Positions 23,041-36,900 of a DNA stretch of 64,000 bases are shown piece after piece. The notes below the pieces were generated by a model. It ran no database searches. It was given only the letters and a program-made list of their open reading frames with translations, and had not been told where the DNA came from. This DNA comes from Acestrorhynchus altus (taxonomy: Eukaryota; Chordata; Actinopteri; Characiformes; Acestrorhynchidae). Position 1 is the first letter of the stretch, and the number at the start of each line of letters is the position of its first letter. The translations under genes and the position numbers were made by a program. The stretch lies in contig CM067513.1 of the NCBI GenBank assembly GCA_034509495.1, forward strand, positions 22,022,979 to 22,086,978, read 5' to 3'.

Positions 23041-23779
23041 AAGTGTCATTTCATCTGTGCTAGGGTCCCTCTCACAGCAATTAACTCAGCTCCCACTGGA
23101 GTCTCACCAATGATCTGACTAACATGGCAAACATCTATATTCATTAGGATTGAGACAGAAGCAACTGGGTCTTTTTTGACAGACACTGTAGCAGCATCTT
23201 AGTCTATGCAGTGTTGTGCAGAATGCCTAAATTATACACCAGTTCATTATTCCTGTGAACTTGCAGTGCTAAGTATTTTTTCTTTTTACTGTATTCATTT
23301 CTCTCACTAGCTTTATGAGCATTTGCTTTAACATAATGTAAATGGCTTGAATCAGTATCTGCCTTTTGTGGCCTTTCTCAAAACTACAGGTCCGGCAATG
23401 CCCTGGAATACTGGCAAAGATTGAGAAGACCCAGGTGGCCAGAAAGAAATGAGATGAGGTGTGGCCATTCATTAGGCAGCTTAGTTTCACACTGATTAGC
23501 AGTAGACATGCAATGTCAGAGTGTTAATTTTTATTTTTGCACTCCTACCAAAGTAGCCTAAGCTTTGCACTCTGAGGGAAAGACGAGTTTGGTCATTTCA
23601 TTATTGCAAAAGTAATATCTCATGATCCTTGAATTGGTCTGAGCAATCATTCAATTGTAATTGAATCCAGTTAATTTAAGGCAAGATGTTGTTTCAGTTT
23701 ATTTATCAACCTAAAGGAATGTATGTAATAAAGGAATGTGAAACAAACATTGACATATGAATATTTGGACAACCCTGTG

Positions 23780-24123
23780 TAAAGTGAGTAGAACGCAGAC
23801 TGATCTTCAGTTAAATATAAAACATAATTTTGAAGCAATATTTTGGGTAGCCTTTTGTTGTTTGGGTATCCTATTCGTTTGCAGCTCTGAGGTAATCTTT
23901 TACAAGTGCTTGTCTAAAGTCGTTATTAGGAAAGGCCAGATAATACCAGTGTCAAAGGTTTATAAATACTCGGACTCACCAAACCTTCTCACAACAGTCA
24001 AAAGCCATATGCTTCTTTATGTAGCTGCCTAGCTGTCTAAAATTAAATTTGGTGTTTCTCACAAAGCAGGAGAACATAAGAAGGTAGCAAAGTATGTTCA
24101 GGTAGATGTTTCTTCTGTTTGTA

Positions 24124-24126
<3 letters not shown>
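23780..24126 (+). mobile_element. 5' fragment of the Tc1-like family seen at 25956
   Basis: It shares with the copy at 25956-27330 the block AGGAAAGGCCAGATAATACC / AAGGCCAGGTGATGCAAATTCC, then TTTATAAATAC, the AGCTGCC segment and the CACAAAGCAGGAGAA block. It continues a little further into the N-terminal transposase region and stops exactly where the TAA microsatellite begins. Confidence 0.65.

Positions 24127-24191
<65 letters not shown>
24127..24191. repeat. (TAA)n microsatellite
   Basis: About 21 TAA units, directly at the truncated end of the Tc1-like fragment. Confidence 0.97.
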
Positions 24192-24192
<1 letters not shown>

Positions 24193-25788
24193 GATATGTT
24201 TAAGAAATCACAGTTACAGTTACAATCACACTCCGTTAAACGAAGAAATTTTTAATATATCTGTGCATTTTATATTAGTGCTGAGCAATTAATCAAAATT
24301 TTATAAAAAAACAAATCAACATACAGGACAAACATGATATTGATTTGAGGTCATTTTATTCAGCAGTATATATACAAACAAAACAAAAAAGTTACAAAAT
24401 GCGATCATATATCATGTTTTTAAACAGTTAAACATTTAAAATGTGTTAAACAAAACAATATTCTGCATTTAATCATGTTAAAATACTAGTAATTCTTAAA
24501 TCTATTAGACTGAATTAAATTTTGCCAGCATTCATTAAAGCTTGTCCAACAGTAAAACATGGGTCAATTCCAAATGTGAACAATTCAAGTTACCTTAAAC
24601 TATGTTAACAGCATCTAAAATGTTTCATAAGATCTCAAACAGAGCCCTCATCTTCCAGCAGCAGAAAAAAGCCCTCTAATATGATGCTAATATATGGTGT
24701 GTCTTAGGAAAAAACAGCAATGCACAACAGCTATCAGAAGGTGGGCGCATCAAAGGGAAGTGTGCATGACTGATGCACTGCCAATGCTACACAAGAGCCA
24801 CTCATCACTCTTCCTTCATGGGCCTCCTCCTTCAGCCATCATACATCCTCGGCAAGCTTCCTGTTGTTCATTCATCCCCTCTTTTGTTTACATCTGATTA
24901 TCTACACCAAAGACTCAATCACAAGCAAAGTGAATATGAGGGTGCAGATGAGAGAGGTAATAGAGCACTATAAAGGTGCATACATATAAGCCTTGTTAAG
25001 ATGTCTGTGCTTGATGTTTATGCTTTAAGCAGCCCTTCTGAAGCAAACTGATATTAAGATTCAGATTGCTTTAAATCTAATTATAACATACAAAGGATTT
25101 TGTATTTACAGTTTCCTGTTTCACCATAGGTCCGCTATTTGCTAAAAAATACCTCACTTCATGTGACATGAAAAGTGACTGCCCTTTTGCTGGTTTGGAC
25201 CTTTTGCAATAAAAGGACCTTGTGTCTTTTATATTTGGTTGTCTGAGGCCTTGAACAAAATGGAGGACTTTCTTGGAACAGATCGTCTTTGTCCGCTTGT
25301 GTTTGTTTTACAATATGATGGCTGTGCTTTTGGCAAAGCTTAAAATCCCCATGGTGAAAACACACTTTCTGTAATGACACCTCCGAAGACTCAACAAAAA
25401 GGTCCTGTTTATAATACCATAGTTTGCTGGGTGAAATTCAAAGAACAATGGGATGCATATATGCTGCCTGCAGTAATGCCAGTACCCTGATTGAAGTGTG
25501 AAGTAAAGTGTTTTGGGTAGGGTCTGAACAGATTCAGGCTGTTTTTGGTCCAATGTTTGACTGGGCTGCTGAAATAAAATATTTCTAACCGTGGTTTTGA
25601 GAATCTATTGAGTTCCTCCGCCCGTGTTTTTGTTGTGGAAAAAGAACCCCTTAACCTGTTTTGAAAGTTGTTTTAACAGTGTTAGGGCATATATGTGGTC
25701 CACTGTTTAGTTCCTACAGCATGACTTCCTTTTCATACTTATACTTTATGAAATTATTAATTTGTGTTAAATTATTAATTATTAGTTG

Positions 25789-25791
<3 letters not shown>

Positions 25792-25862
<71 letters not shown>
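25792..25862. repeat. (TAA)n microsatellite
   Basis: About 23 TAA units. The poly-Asn frame across it is not a gene. Confidence 0.97.
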
Positions 25863-25955
25863 TCATCAGCAGCATCATCAGCAGAAATAGTCAGTAAATA
25901 TTAAGTCTAAACAAGGATATGTTTCTTTCATAAACTGATGTATATGGTATATACA

Positions 25956-27330
25956 ATGACATGCAAATGTTTGGGTTGAAATTACTGTTACTTGTGAACA
26001 GTTGAAGCTGAAATGATCTCCAAAATGTATGAAGGTGAAACATACTTTTCAAAATATTAAACAATATAATTGTATTACTTTGGTTTTGTACAATTTTAGA
26101 GTGAAGGATAAAAGGAAAGGAGTAGTAGTATGAGTAGGGGTAGGAGTATGGGAACCCTAGGAGATTTGAGTGCTCAGATTACTTTGACTGAGGTCTCAGA
26201 CCTTGATTAGCCTGTTAGGATTATGTCTTATTCACAATTGTCATTAAAGGCCAGGTGATGCAAATTCCAAAGCTTTATAAATACCAGACTATAACCTAGC
26301 CATGGGTTCCTCTAAGCAGCTGCCAAGCACTCTGATAATTGTATGAAAATGTTTGAGGCTCACAAAGCAGGAGAAGGCTATAATCAGGCTACCAGTTTCT
26401 CAATTGAAAATGTAGCTAAGAAATGGCAGTTGAAAGGTCAAGATAAGGAAGACCAAGAGAAGTTTCAGAGACAGGTGCCCATAGGATTGATAAAAAGGCA
26501 ATTCAAAACCCCTGCTTGACTGTAAAAGACCTTCAGGAATATTTACTAGACTCTGGAATTGTGGTACATTGTTTTACTGTTCAACACAAATATGGCATTC
26601 ATGGAAGAGTCATCAGAAGAAAACCTTTCCTGTGTCCTCCAAATTTACCACCAAAAGTTTGCAAAAGAACATCTAAATAAGCCAGATGCTGACAATAAAA
26701 TGTGGCGACAGTGACGAAAGGTATAGTATGCTTGGGGAAAAGGGCACAGAATTTAATAAAATGGACATCCCTCCCACCATTAATCATGGGGGAGGATCAA
26801 TCATATTTTGGGATTGTGTTGCAGCCAGTGGCACAGGAAACATTTCATACACTTCACTTGGATTCAATGAAATTCCAGCAAATTCTGGAAGCAAATAAAA
26901 TATAATCTGTACAAAAGCTGAAGATGAAAAGAGGATGGCTTCTACAAATGGTAAAACACACCTCAAAATCCACAACAGACTACTTCAAAATAGACAAACT
27001 GAAGGTTTTTACCATGGCCCTCACAGTCCCATGATCTGAACAGTATTGAAATCTGTGGATAGACCTCAAAAAAGCATGACTGAGCAGCAGTGTCACAGAA
27101 CTGGATGACATCTGCAAGGAAGAATGGATGAAAGTCCATCAAACAAGACTTGAAAAACTTTGCTGGCTATAAAAAGTGTTTTCAAGCTGTGATACTTGCC
27201 AAAGGGGGTGCTACTATGTACTAATAACATGCCTAAAGTTTGGACCCATTTTCTTTTTTGTTACTTTGAAAATGTAAACAATGAAAAAATGAAGTTGAAG
27301 TACAAAAGGAATGTGTCATTTTTAAGAGAG
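25956..27330 (+). mobile_element. Near-complete, inactive Tc1-like element
   Basis: The left end has the TIR-like ACATGCAAATGTTTGGGTTG. The body then carries, in order, a decayed transposase: an HTH region after GGTTCCTCTAAGCAGC (26307), the first catalytic Asp region (DSDER, near 26710), GGGSIIFWDCVAASGTGNIS (near 26790-26850, normally GGGSIM.W..VAASGTGN), and an HTSKST stretch near 26955 from which the preceding QDND catalytic segment has been deleted. Last comes WPSQSHDLNSIE (near 27020-27050), where the usual Pro of PDLN is His. The end near 27330 lacks the terminal inverted repeat. Frames shift several times, so it cannot make transposase. Confidence 0.8.
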
Positions 27331-27599
27331 AGAATGTTTCTGAATATAACTGTTGAGCATAGTATTCCAATACCTAATACATCCTGATTGTTTTGAATGC
27401 ATTCTGTATTCTGTTACAGTACATAAAAAAGAATTTATTGAGAATACACTTAAGAATTTGCTTAAATATAGGAGTACAAAACTGTTATAAACTTTGCTTA
27501 ATACACACTTAATACAATCCAATTAATTCTGAATTACTCTAGCAAAATCCAAAGGAACTGTCAGGACATCAGTCCATGAGCTTAATCTTAAGAGAATGT

Positions 27600-27860
27600 G
27601 GGTCATGCAGTAGTACAACAACTCCAAGCATACAAGTTGTTCTACAAAAGAATGTTTAAAGAGTGGACAAGAATGGAATGGCCAAGTCAGGTTCCTAATC
27701 TTAATCCAATAGAAATATTGTAAGACCCATTGCAAACACTTCATGGGAGGAAACCCACCAATATAACAAAGCTGAAGCTGATTTGTATGGAGGAACTTAA
27801 CTGCAAAGCATGAAAAATCCATCATGCTTTGGGGTTGCGATGCAGTAAAAGCAAGAATGT
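27600..27860 (+). mobile_element. Fragment of another Tc1-like transposase
   Basis: Plus-strand frames give EWPSQVPNLNPIEIL around 27675-27720 (the third catalytic motif; PDLN has become PNLN) and RKPTNITKLKLI after it. At 27820-27860 ATCATGCTTTGGGGTTG corresponds to the IMLWGC motif, which lies upstream of the Glu motif in an intact gene. The copy is therefore rearranged as well as truncated. Confidence 0.6.
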
Positions 27861-29799
27861 ATTCCACAAAATAAAAAAAATAAAAAATAAAATAAAATAA
27901 AACAGGTAATCCTGATCAAATATCAAACCATGTATTAAAAGTGTATAGAAAAGAAATATCTATATTAGTCATTTTGAAAAGGTAGTATTTAGAATTTTTA
28001 GAATTAATACAGTTAATAATAATTAACACTAATTCTTTCCAAAGACTCTTCTGCTAAAGCATGAGTAGACTGATAAAACAGTGTGATGATCAGTTCTTCA
28101 TAATAGTGTTACTGAGCTCATCTTAAACATCAGTAGATCTTCTTGAAATGAACAGTCTCGTTTATCTGACCTGTTCATCAGTCACAAGCTTTGTAACAGT
28201 TGTCAGAATAAAACAAGTAATAGACTGATTCAATTGAAATGACAGATTTTTATTTAAAACATATTAACAGCAAAGTTATGTGATGAAAAGAACTAACAGT
28301 ATTAATCAAATTAAGTGTAAATTAAGCAAAGATTTCCCCACATATTCCCATATTTAATTATATTCTTAGTGTATCCTCAATACAATTTTATGTACTGTAA
28401 CAGAATTCAGAATGCCTTCAGAACATTCAGTATGTATTCGCTATTTGAGTCCTTTGCTCATGTATTTCACATGGCCTCAAAAATGTTGTTATACCAATAC
28501 AAATTGAAATTATACATAATAAACAAAATATTTGCAAAACATGACTGGTTTCTACACATATATGCTGCTGCAAAAACACAAATAGTACAACAGTACTACC
28601 CGTAGAAAATTAAGCTGGTTAAGCACATTCTTGCATGACTGATTGCACAATGGAAAGAAACCATGGAGTAATGAAATAAGTCTTTGCCTGGAAGTATCTA
28701 ATTAGGAACTGTATCTAATTACTTACAAGGAGCTAATCTAAGAAAATCTGACTGACAGCAGCTATGGACATAGTTCTACTGAATCTTTTTTTTCTGTTCT
28801 GTGTATATAATTCTGTTCCATTGAAACAAAGTTAAGTTGTATTATCTGTTGTTCAAATTATTCAGTCACATAGAAAAGCTCTAATTAAAAGCTGTGATCA
28901 TCCTAATGTTTTCTTGCATGACACATTTTTATAAATCAAAAATAATTAATAAACACCATAATGCCTTATTTTTATTCTGATAATGTTCAGAGCTTTGGAT
29001 GGTGTGTTTTCTTAAGAGTAGTATGTGTAAGGCTCTGCCTTCTCAGTCACATGGTTATGTTTGTCGCTACTGATACACTTAATTTGAGGCTCTGGGAATC
29101 AATGGATGAAATCTTGGTAACGCTATAGCCCTCCAAAGTTCAAAATCCATGAATTTTTTACAGGAAAACTGTGTAATTTTAAAGGAAACAATGTAGGTGA
29201 ACCTGATGCCATTCTACAGAAGAAAAGTACTGTACTTTCCTTGTCAAACTAATTGTGCTGTAGACATGGCACATTCCTAATTCAGAAGGCCATAGTTTGA
29301 CACCAGTTATTGAGATACGAATGGGAACACATTGTAATCCATGAAATGTTTTGCAACATTCAAACATTACTTTTTATGATAGCAAGGTAAAGACATTTTA
29401 AGTATAATATAATCACTTGTTTTATGATTAGACCTGATTTGATTAAGTTCATAAACATATTCAAATGCATTATACAATATGAGTCATGTTACTGTGAACA
29501 ATTCTTCTAATATACTCTTTGTCTATGAATTCTAGTATTAACACTGATGGCTCACTTGTATAAATGACTCTACAGCTGATTTATGTTCTCATTTGTCTAA
29601 TTTAACCATATGTGTTTACAGTTTATAGACTAGTGATGCGAAACATTGCTCCTCTCCCATAACACCAGAACATGGCCAAGCAGAATGGAAACAGGAAACA
29701 CTGTGGTTATGTCACTGCTGAACAAGAAAGGCGTTTCTTCATTATGCTGGCCTGCTCTTATTTTTGATACTTAACCAGGAAATTGAATAGCAAACATCT

Positions 29800-30310
29800 G
29801 AAAACATATTGCAACACTGCCACGGGCGGTTCCCTGCGCACCCCAAATAAAAAACAACAGAGAGCACCTTTAATTATTTTGCGTCTCCCAATAACAACTT
29901 TAATTGGCTTGCTGAGGCGACCAGGGACCACAGGGACAGAGTGTATGTTCAGTAGGGACTTAAAGGCAACCGATGCTGTTCCCTAATGGCTCTTCTCACT
30001 GGTAGTGGAGTTCACAGGCCACTAATGACTCAGTTGTCACCACTCTCGTTATCGTAGGGGCCGACCCCAGCAGGCCACCGCCAGGGACAGGCTTAATTGG
30101 GAAACGGGGTGTGGCTACAATTAGACTCGATGGCGGTCACTGTTGCATGGATGAGCAGACTTGATAATAGACTCCCAGAAGACCGCATTAATCTACAGTT
30201 TCAAACCTGTAAATTGAACACCCTGGTCCACAGGCCTCTCTGGGTGCTGCCAGCATCCTGGGCTCTATGCTGGATGTGCATGGGAGTTGTTTGTATAGGG
30301 CACAACATTT
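29800..30310. promoter_or_regulatory. Candidate conserved non-coding segment
   Basis: A repeat-free island of higher GC (CGGGCGGTTCCCTGC, GGGGCCGACCCCAGC) flanked by AT-rich DNA. It has clustered homeodomain-type words (TTTAATTATTT, TTTAATTGGC, CTTAATTGGG, ATTAGAC) and ATGACTCAG (AP-1-like, near 30025). No ORF in it has recognisable homology. The pattern resembles developmental enhancers in gene deserts; this is inference. Confidence 0.35.
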
Positions 30311-30854
30311 CTTAGCCTTTTTACACCTGGCATTAGCATTTGTTTTCAGTGATCATATCACATTCGGATTTCACTATAAAATCCAGGTTTAAACACCACC
30401 ATAATACATTAGATTATCACTAAACCATATTTGAGGTTGGACAGAGATACATTTTGTCCATATATTGAACAAATGTAAACTGAATTTCTGCTTCCACAAA
30501 CAAGCAAGGGGAAAACATCTGTTAAAAAAAGTTAATACCTGTGATTATTGTTGTGGATCTTGGCTTCTCTCTGCCTCTTGTTGTCTCTATCCACCTCTCT
30601 CTTGTTCTCAGTGTGTGGAGGTATTTGTGGGTATTGTACTCATACATTTTTATTGCCAGGTGTAAACATGCTTTCTGCTTCCTTTTGAGCTTAAGAAGTT
30701 TTGGTCACAACATGAACAAAATACCTCACTGAGTTTTTATTAGAAGATATTGCAGTTGCATGTCTTGTAGTACATTAAAATATTTTGGTGACCTTATTAT
30801 TTATTTATTTAATTGGGATCATGTAATGGCTTTATTTATCCAAAGACACAGACC

Positions 30855-31480
30855 AGAGATGTGGATATTAATATTTACTGCTTAACTTGACAAAATCAGA
30901 CTTACTTATTACTTATTACTTATTACTTTTTCTTTTTTTACTTTAAGTACATTTTGGTGTGTGTACTTTTATACCTTAAAATAACAACCATACGTACTTC
31001 AACTTTTACCAACGTTTTTAAACTTTCATATTTTGGCCAACTCAGCATGCTGCCAAAAATGATCTTTATCTATAAAGACATGGGTTGTAATGCCTGACAT
31101 TTTAGACTACACAGAGAATGATAATTCTCTGTTAAATTGATTACAGATTACAAAGTAATTAACTACCCAGCTAATGATGAACATTTGCTAATTTGAATGA
31201 TGATCTCCAAATATACAGTGTATATTATTTATTTTTCTAGCTGCTCTTGTAAAAAATATATTTGTAACTATAACATGTTTTAGCTATGAATGGGCTTATG
31301 AATTATCTTACTTTATTAGTTTATTTATATTGTTTATATGAATTAATCTCCTACTACTTTGTTGGTATTAAATACTTGAGTTGAATTTGAAGTTAAGGAC
31401 TTCAGACTGAGTTAGATTGTGGACTTGAATCTTAACTTCTATTACTTATTACTTGCAACTTAGTGACTTGTTCCCACAGT
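30855..31480. mobile_element. Possible non-autonomous hAT-like remnant
   Basis: It starts CAGAGATGTGGATATT (near 30853) with repeated ACTTATT units (30902-30930). It ends with TTACTTATTACTTGCAACTT and GACTTGTTCCC near 31440-31475, a layout seen in a common fish repeat rich in ACTTG words. No clean terminal repeats or target duplication were found. Confidence 0.3.
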
Positions 31481-31941
31481 GCTCCTCCTATTCCTACTTG
31501 CACAAAGGATCAAATGCCAGTCCTGCTGCTAGGTTAATGCTGATATGGCATATCCTGTTTTCCTTGTTTAAAGTCCTGTGTCCTGATATCTCCTCTATGC
31601 TCTTGAGATTGTGGGACACAGCAAACCTTCTTGCAACAACATGTATGGATGTGCCAACCTGGAGGAGCTGGACTATGTCATGCTTCCACTAGTGACAAGA
31701 ACACTACACTGTAAAATGAACAGTGTGAAATAACTTGTAAACTTGTGAAGTAACTTGCTGACAGCCATTTTTCTACATTTCCCATTACGCATGCCATAGA
31801 TTTAATCACAGCACCTATAAAATACTGTATTTTTATTACACAAAAATCCCAGTATTGTAATTGTATTGTACACAGTAACCCTCACAGTAAGAAGGTTGTG
31901 TAATTTATGCCACAGCAAATATTAGACTCCTTATGGATGGA

Positions 31942-32018
<77 letters not shown>
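31942..32018. repeat. (CT)n(CA)n compound microsatellite
   Basis: Seven CT units followed by about 32 CA units. Confidence 0.97.
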
Positions 32019-32021
<3 letters not shown>

Positions 32022-33181
32022 CTGATTAAAACCTCATTATAAATAGCTCATTTTGATCAATGTTATGATGCTACATGGCTGTTAACAGAGCAGTATGTAA
32101 ACACAGAAGGACAGCAGAGCTGAAAAACACCAGCTTCACTTCATTATTACTCATTATAATCTGTATAAATTCCAATGCCACTTATTACACTTGGTAATAG
32201 TTTACTATCTCTTCACAGACAGTTTGTTTACTAGCTGAGAGATAAAGCTGTAAAAGGCTTGATTAGTGACGTTAGTGCAGCTCTGTCCATATATTTAAAT
32301 ATGTTAAAAAAGAGTTGTTTGTGAGGTGTCTAAACTTTTTAACATGAGTGTAGGAGCATGTTGTAGTTCTATAAAGACTGACTATAACTGAGTGACTATG
32401 ACTGACTCTAATTATAGAATCCATCATTCTGCCACAGAACCACCCCTAAGCAGGTATAAATCAGGTGGTGGGTCATGCTAGGCCTGTTAATCAATAAAAA
32501 ATATAAACAATTTGCTATGATTAATTGTGATTAATTGATCAACAGCTGTAATATATTTATAGTAAATATGATGCAGCATGTATATCTATATGTGGGTTTT
32601 ATAATTAAATCTCTGGACTGGGTCTTGGGCTGTAGAACATCACCACAGTGCAATAGTTCAACAGTTCAATTCATATATGTCAGACAAATGCAGAAAGATG
32701 TTTTTGCCACTTAGTGGGAGTATGTTATCTCACTAACAGTGTATATGTGTGAGCTGGGCCAATTAATATTGTGTAATTAAAAGGGAGAGTTTTGCCGCAA
32801 AGCATATCATCCAGTAGCCATTTTGGCAGATCTTGTCACAGTGATGGCAAATGTGTGGACATGTCTGTCAAGATGCACAAGCAGCTAATTCTGCTCTTCA
32901 TAGCCTGAGGCCAGCAAATAAACAACATGCTTTCTGTCAGATGAAAATGTAACATAGGAAGAGTTTGATAACAGTGGTTTTCACTGTATTTACAAAATGA
33001 AAACAAAAACACTTTGGAATCAGAAGTAACTTAGAATCATCCTAAATAATGTGAAATCTACATTAAACATTAAAATGTTTTTAATGAAAAGAAGGAGGCA
33101 TAAATACAGGAGTCCTCTTCAAAATAGGAATGTGATAGAGATAGAGATGTAAAAGAGAGAAAATAGAGATGTTTCTGTCTG

Positions 33182-33760
33182 TACACTGCATCCGGAAGGT
33201 ATTCACAGTGCTTCACTTTATCAATTTTTTTTATGTTACAGCCTTATTCCAAAATGGATTAAATTAATTTTCTCCCTCACAATACACACAATAGCTCATG
33301 ATAACAAATTGGGAAAGGCATGTTTGAAATCTTTACAAATGTATTTAAATAAAACACAAAAATATAATATAATCACAGCTTTTGCTCAATATATTGTTGA
33401 AGCAATTCTGGTAGCGATTACAGCCTTGAGTTTTTTTTTACTATGTCAATGGTACAAGCTTGGTACACCTGTTTCTGGGAAGGTTCTCCCATCCTTCTTT
33501 GCAGAACATCTCAAGCTCCATCAGATTGGATGGGGAGTGTCAGTGCATATTTTTAGCTCCTGTGATTTTCAATCAGGGTCAAGCTAGGCTGGATGGGTCA
33601 CTCAAGGATATACACAGGGTTGTCCCACGCAACTACTTTGTTATCTTGTCTATGTGCTTAGGGTTGTTGTCCTGTTGCAAGATAAACTTTCTTTCCAGTC
33701 TGTAACATAACAAAATGTGCAAAAAGTGAAGCGCTGTGAATACTTTCTGGATGCAATGTA
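33182..33760 (-). mobile_element. Internally deleted Tc1-like element with both TIRs and TA ends
   Basis: The left end TACACTGCATCCGGAAGGTA and the right end (reverse complement TACATTGCATCCAGAAAGTA) form inverted repeats of about 40 bp. Each ends on TA, the Tc1 target site. Between them, on the minus strand, are LQQDNNPKHID near 33665-33690 (second catalytic Asp) and an L.LIEN remnant of the Glu motif near 33570. The N-terminal DNA-binding part is gone and frames are broken. At 579 bp it is about a third of an intact Tc1 element. Confidence 0.85.
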
Positions 33761-36639
33761 TATCTCAAACTATAACTCTATGGAATCCAAGGTAGATACT
33801 CTCTGATAATGTCAGATTGTCATAGCTGGAGTTTCTTTTCTCTGGATTTGGACCACTTTGATACTCTGAAAATATGGAGCATTTTCAAGATGACACTTTT
33901 TAATGATGCCACATTTTGAGTACTGCAGAGCCCAAACCATTTATTGGATAATGGCAATCCTGCATTAATTGTAGGGACAATTATATATAGACCCATTCAT
34001 CTTCATTTTCATTACTAAGAGTTGCTATCTAGTAAGTAATAACTAACTAGTAGTAATTTTACCTGTTCCCAATTCTTAAATGTTTTGTGATTTTTCACTT
34101 GCCAATTAAATGTTTAGAGATAAAATCCTATTAAATTAAATCGATAGATTATGCAATTAATATACTCAAATAATTGTTTTATTTGTTGCAATAGTTTTTC
34201 CTATTCCAGTGTGATTTGTGTTTTGCCTTTTCATTAGCTCATTTTAATAAATGCTTCTGCTTCATTTTAAATAGAATTTTAATTGTATAAACTAAATGTA
34301 ACTTTACTTGTTTAACTTTTGATCATTAAATGTAATAAAACATAGAACAAATAAATATAGGATTCATTAGGGAAATATAGGATTATTTTCTTTTATTATT
34401 ATCTAATTTTTTATTATTTTATTATTCTTTATTATCTTTTACTTATTTTTCATCCTCCTGCACACAGTTTGGTTTAGCTTTACAGTGTAGCATTGTTTTT
34501 ACAGATGTAATGTCCCTTTATCAGGTAAACATATATCAGGTAATTTTTAGTTCAATTCCTTGCCTTTATTCTCATATTATTTTACAGACGCAAGTGATAG
34601 ATATATTCAAAACGTTGGGCATTTTCAAATCACACTTCTAGTTCCATTTAAAAACAGGTCTTTTAAATTTAAATGGCTTTGCCTTGTTAATTATGATTCT
34701 AGGACTTTATTTCATTTTTCATTACTTAGAACTCTTCTCCCAACAGGATTAATAATAAGCTCTACACTTGTCCATGAATACATACTTCCACAAAGGGTTT
34801 TTTATCAGTTACACAGAAAACAAAGCTGCCAATTCTAGTCATCAGTATCTACCTACACTGCACATAATAATGAAAAATGAACCTTTCACATCAAGAAACA
34901 CAGTATATGTCAAATTACCCTTGCAAAGATGATTAATTCAATAAAAATCTGTATTAACTGTCAAATGAGCTTTTTAGCCTAAATACATAAACTATTTATC
35001 TAAAATTAGTCCATAATAGTCCAAAATATGTCCATCTAAAAGAGATTACAGAAAAGAGCCTGGCAATTAAATTCTTGAACACAAAGTGAAAGAAAAAATG
35101 TCAGAATAAATATCAGAATTATAAATTTTAAATGTATTTAACTGTAGTACACACATGATAGTACATGCTTAAAAGGAACTTTTCTGAATGTGTATGGAAA
35201 TAAATTAGGTTTCACTTTATATTTTCATTTGGAGGTTTAGATTGTGACCAAAGCAAGGTTTTAATATGACCTCAGAAATCTGTCCCAACTGCTGTCAAAA
35301 CAAGATGACCAAAAGCCTCTTTAGGTGTTTAAATACATAAAAGGTCAGTGTTTCATTTCAAACTACATTAATTTTTGTCCACTCTCCCTTGTTATAATGT
35401 CTGAGATAGGCAAAGAGCTGCAAACTGCTCAAATAAATTAGCATGTGAGAAAATGGCATCATGTTCTGTGCTTACATGGGGAGGGGCTATCACTTTGAGG
35501 CGGAGCTAGTGAAAGGAGGTTTACTATAGTTACCTAAAATCCTGATTAACAAAGGCTTGGTAGAAAAGACTGGAGTATTTCCTACAGTGACTATGATCAG
35601 AAGTCTGTAATTGATTTCTTAATGAAAACTATGCCATGTATGTGTCCTGAATGATTGTTAATTTATTATGGATTGACTTTACAGGGTGTTCTTTGTTCCT
35701 CTCATGTTCTTACTGTTTTTACTGTTTGAATTTCAGCAGCTAAGCAGCATCAAACCTGCTGTTATCCTCAAGTGTAACAACAATGGTATTATCCACACTC
35801 TCACAGACACAGCCACATCAAACACACACATACACACACCACACATACAGCCATCTGTCGTGTCTGTCAGAGGACCTGACAGTCTTACCGAATATCACAG
35901 AAGCTGCTGTGTGATGTCACACAAGAAAAAAGCTTCCAAAGCAATCTTCCTCCTTTCTCACTTGAGCAGTGTTGTATTGACTGAGTGTATCCTAATTTTA
36001 TGGGAGACTGTGAATACTGATATATTAACATAAAATCATTGCACAGTGCTTGAAGTGGGAAAAGATAACAGTTCTCCTTTATTCACATGTTGGTGTGTGC
36101 ATCAGCAAATCAAGTATTGCATTATTGCATATTGCATTATGAATTCCTAATAGGGCTGTATAATGGCTGAGCAAACATGGCAATGCAATACAATAATCAT
36201 AATAAAGAGGTCATAGTATTGAACACACACATCATCAGGCTAAAGGTAAAATATACTTTCTATGCAGTCAGAACAGTATGATCTGATGACTTGGGTTTAA
36301 AAACACAAGTGATGTTAAAAGTGACATTAAAATATTATAGAAATAAATAAAAAATACACTATATTGGCATTTTACTGTGTCAGTGATAGTAGTAACACAT
36401 AAAAAATAGTAGTAAAAAATAACAGTTTGCACAATGTTTCTTATGACCGTTAATCGGTTTGTTTAGTTTTGCACAAGATGTATGAGCATAATTCCGCTAA
36501 CAAGTACTGGATTATACACAAATACATACATACAGTTGTTAACACTGATGATGTATGAGTAAATTATGCATGCATAAATACAAAAAAAAAACAAAGGTGT
36601 GTTTTATAGTGCCTGACATTTGCTATGTTAGCCCTGAGT

Positions 36640-36900
36640 TAAGGACTCATGTTGATGCTCCACTGACCTCTGTGATCAAAAACGTATTATCCGGTTGATC
36701 AGCTTAGTTTTTTTCTTTTAGCTTGACCAGGCTGGTACACCAGCTTGACCAGCAAAGCATAACCAAATTCAAATGCAGCATACACTATGCTGGATAACAA
36801 GCTAGTTTACTAATATATGGTATGTTTTTCCTGAATACCAACCACTTTGACCATCAAAGACCAGCTTAAACCACATGAAACCAGCTACCAGTTAAAGATG
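36640..36900. repeat. Dispersed CCAGCTT-rich repeat
   Basis: Words such as TTGACCAGGCTGGT, CACCAGCTTGACCAGC and GACCAGCTTAAACCA recur at short intervals. A second copy with ACCATCAAAGACCAG at the same relative place lies at 63235-63470. This is a common fish interspersed repeat whose class I cannot assign. Confidence 0.45.

Larger units (their letters stand above)
20721..29799. other. Intergenic DNA between listed repeats: nothing further recognised
   Basis: Stretches 20721-21721, 21906-22900, 23041-23779, 24192-25791 and 27861-29799 are AT-rich. They hold only short chance ORFs without homology or splice structure. A GTGCTGAGCAATTAATC word at 24279 may mark an old hAT-type end, but no partner end was found. 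Confidence 0.5.
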
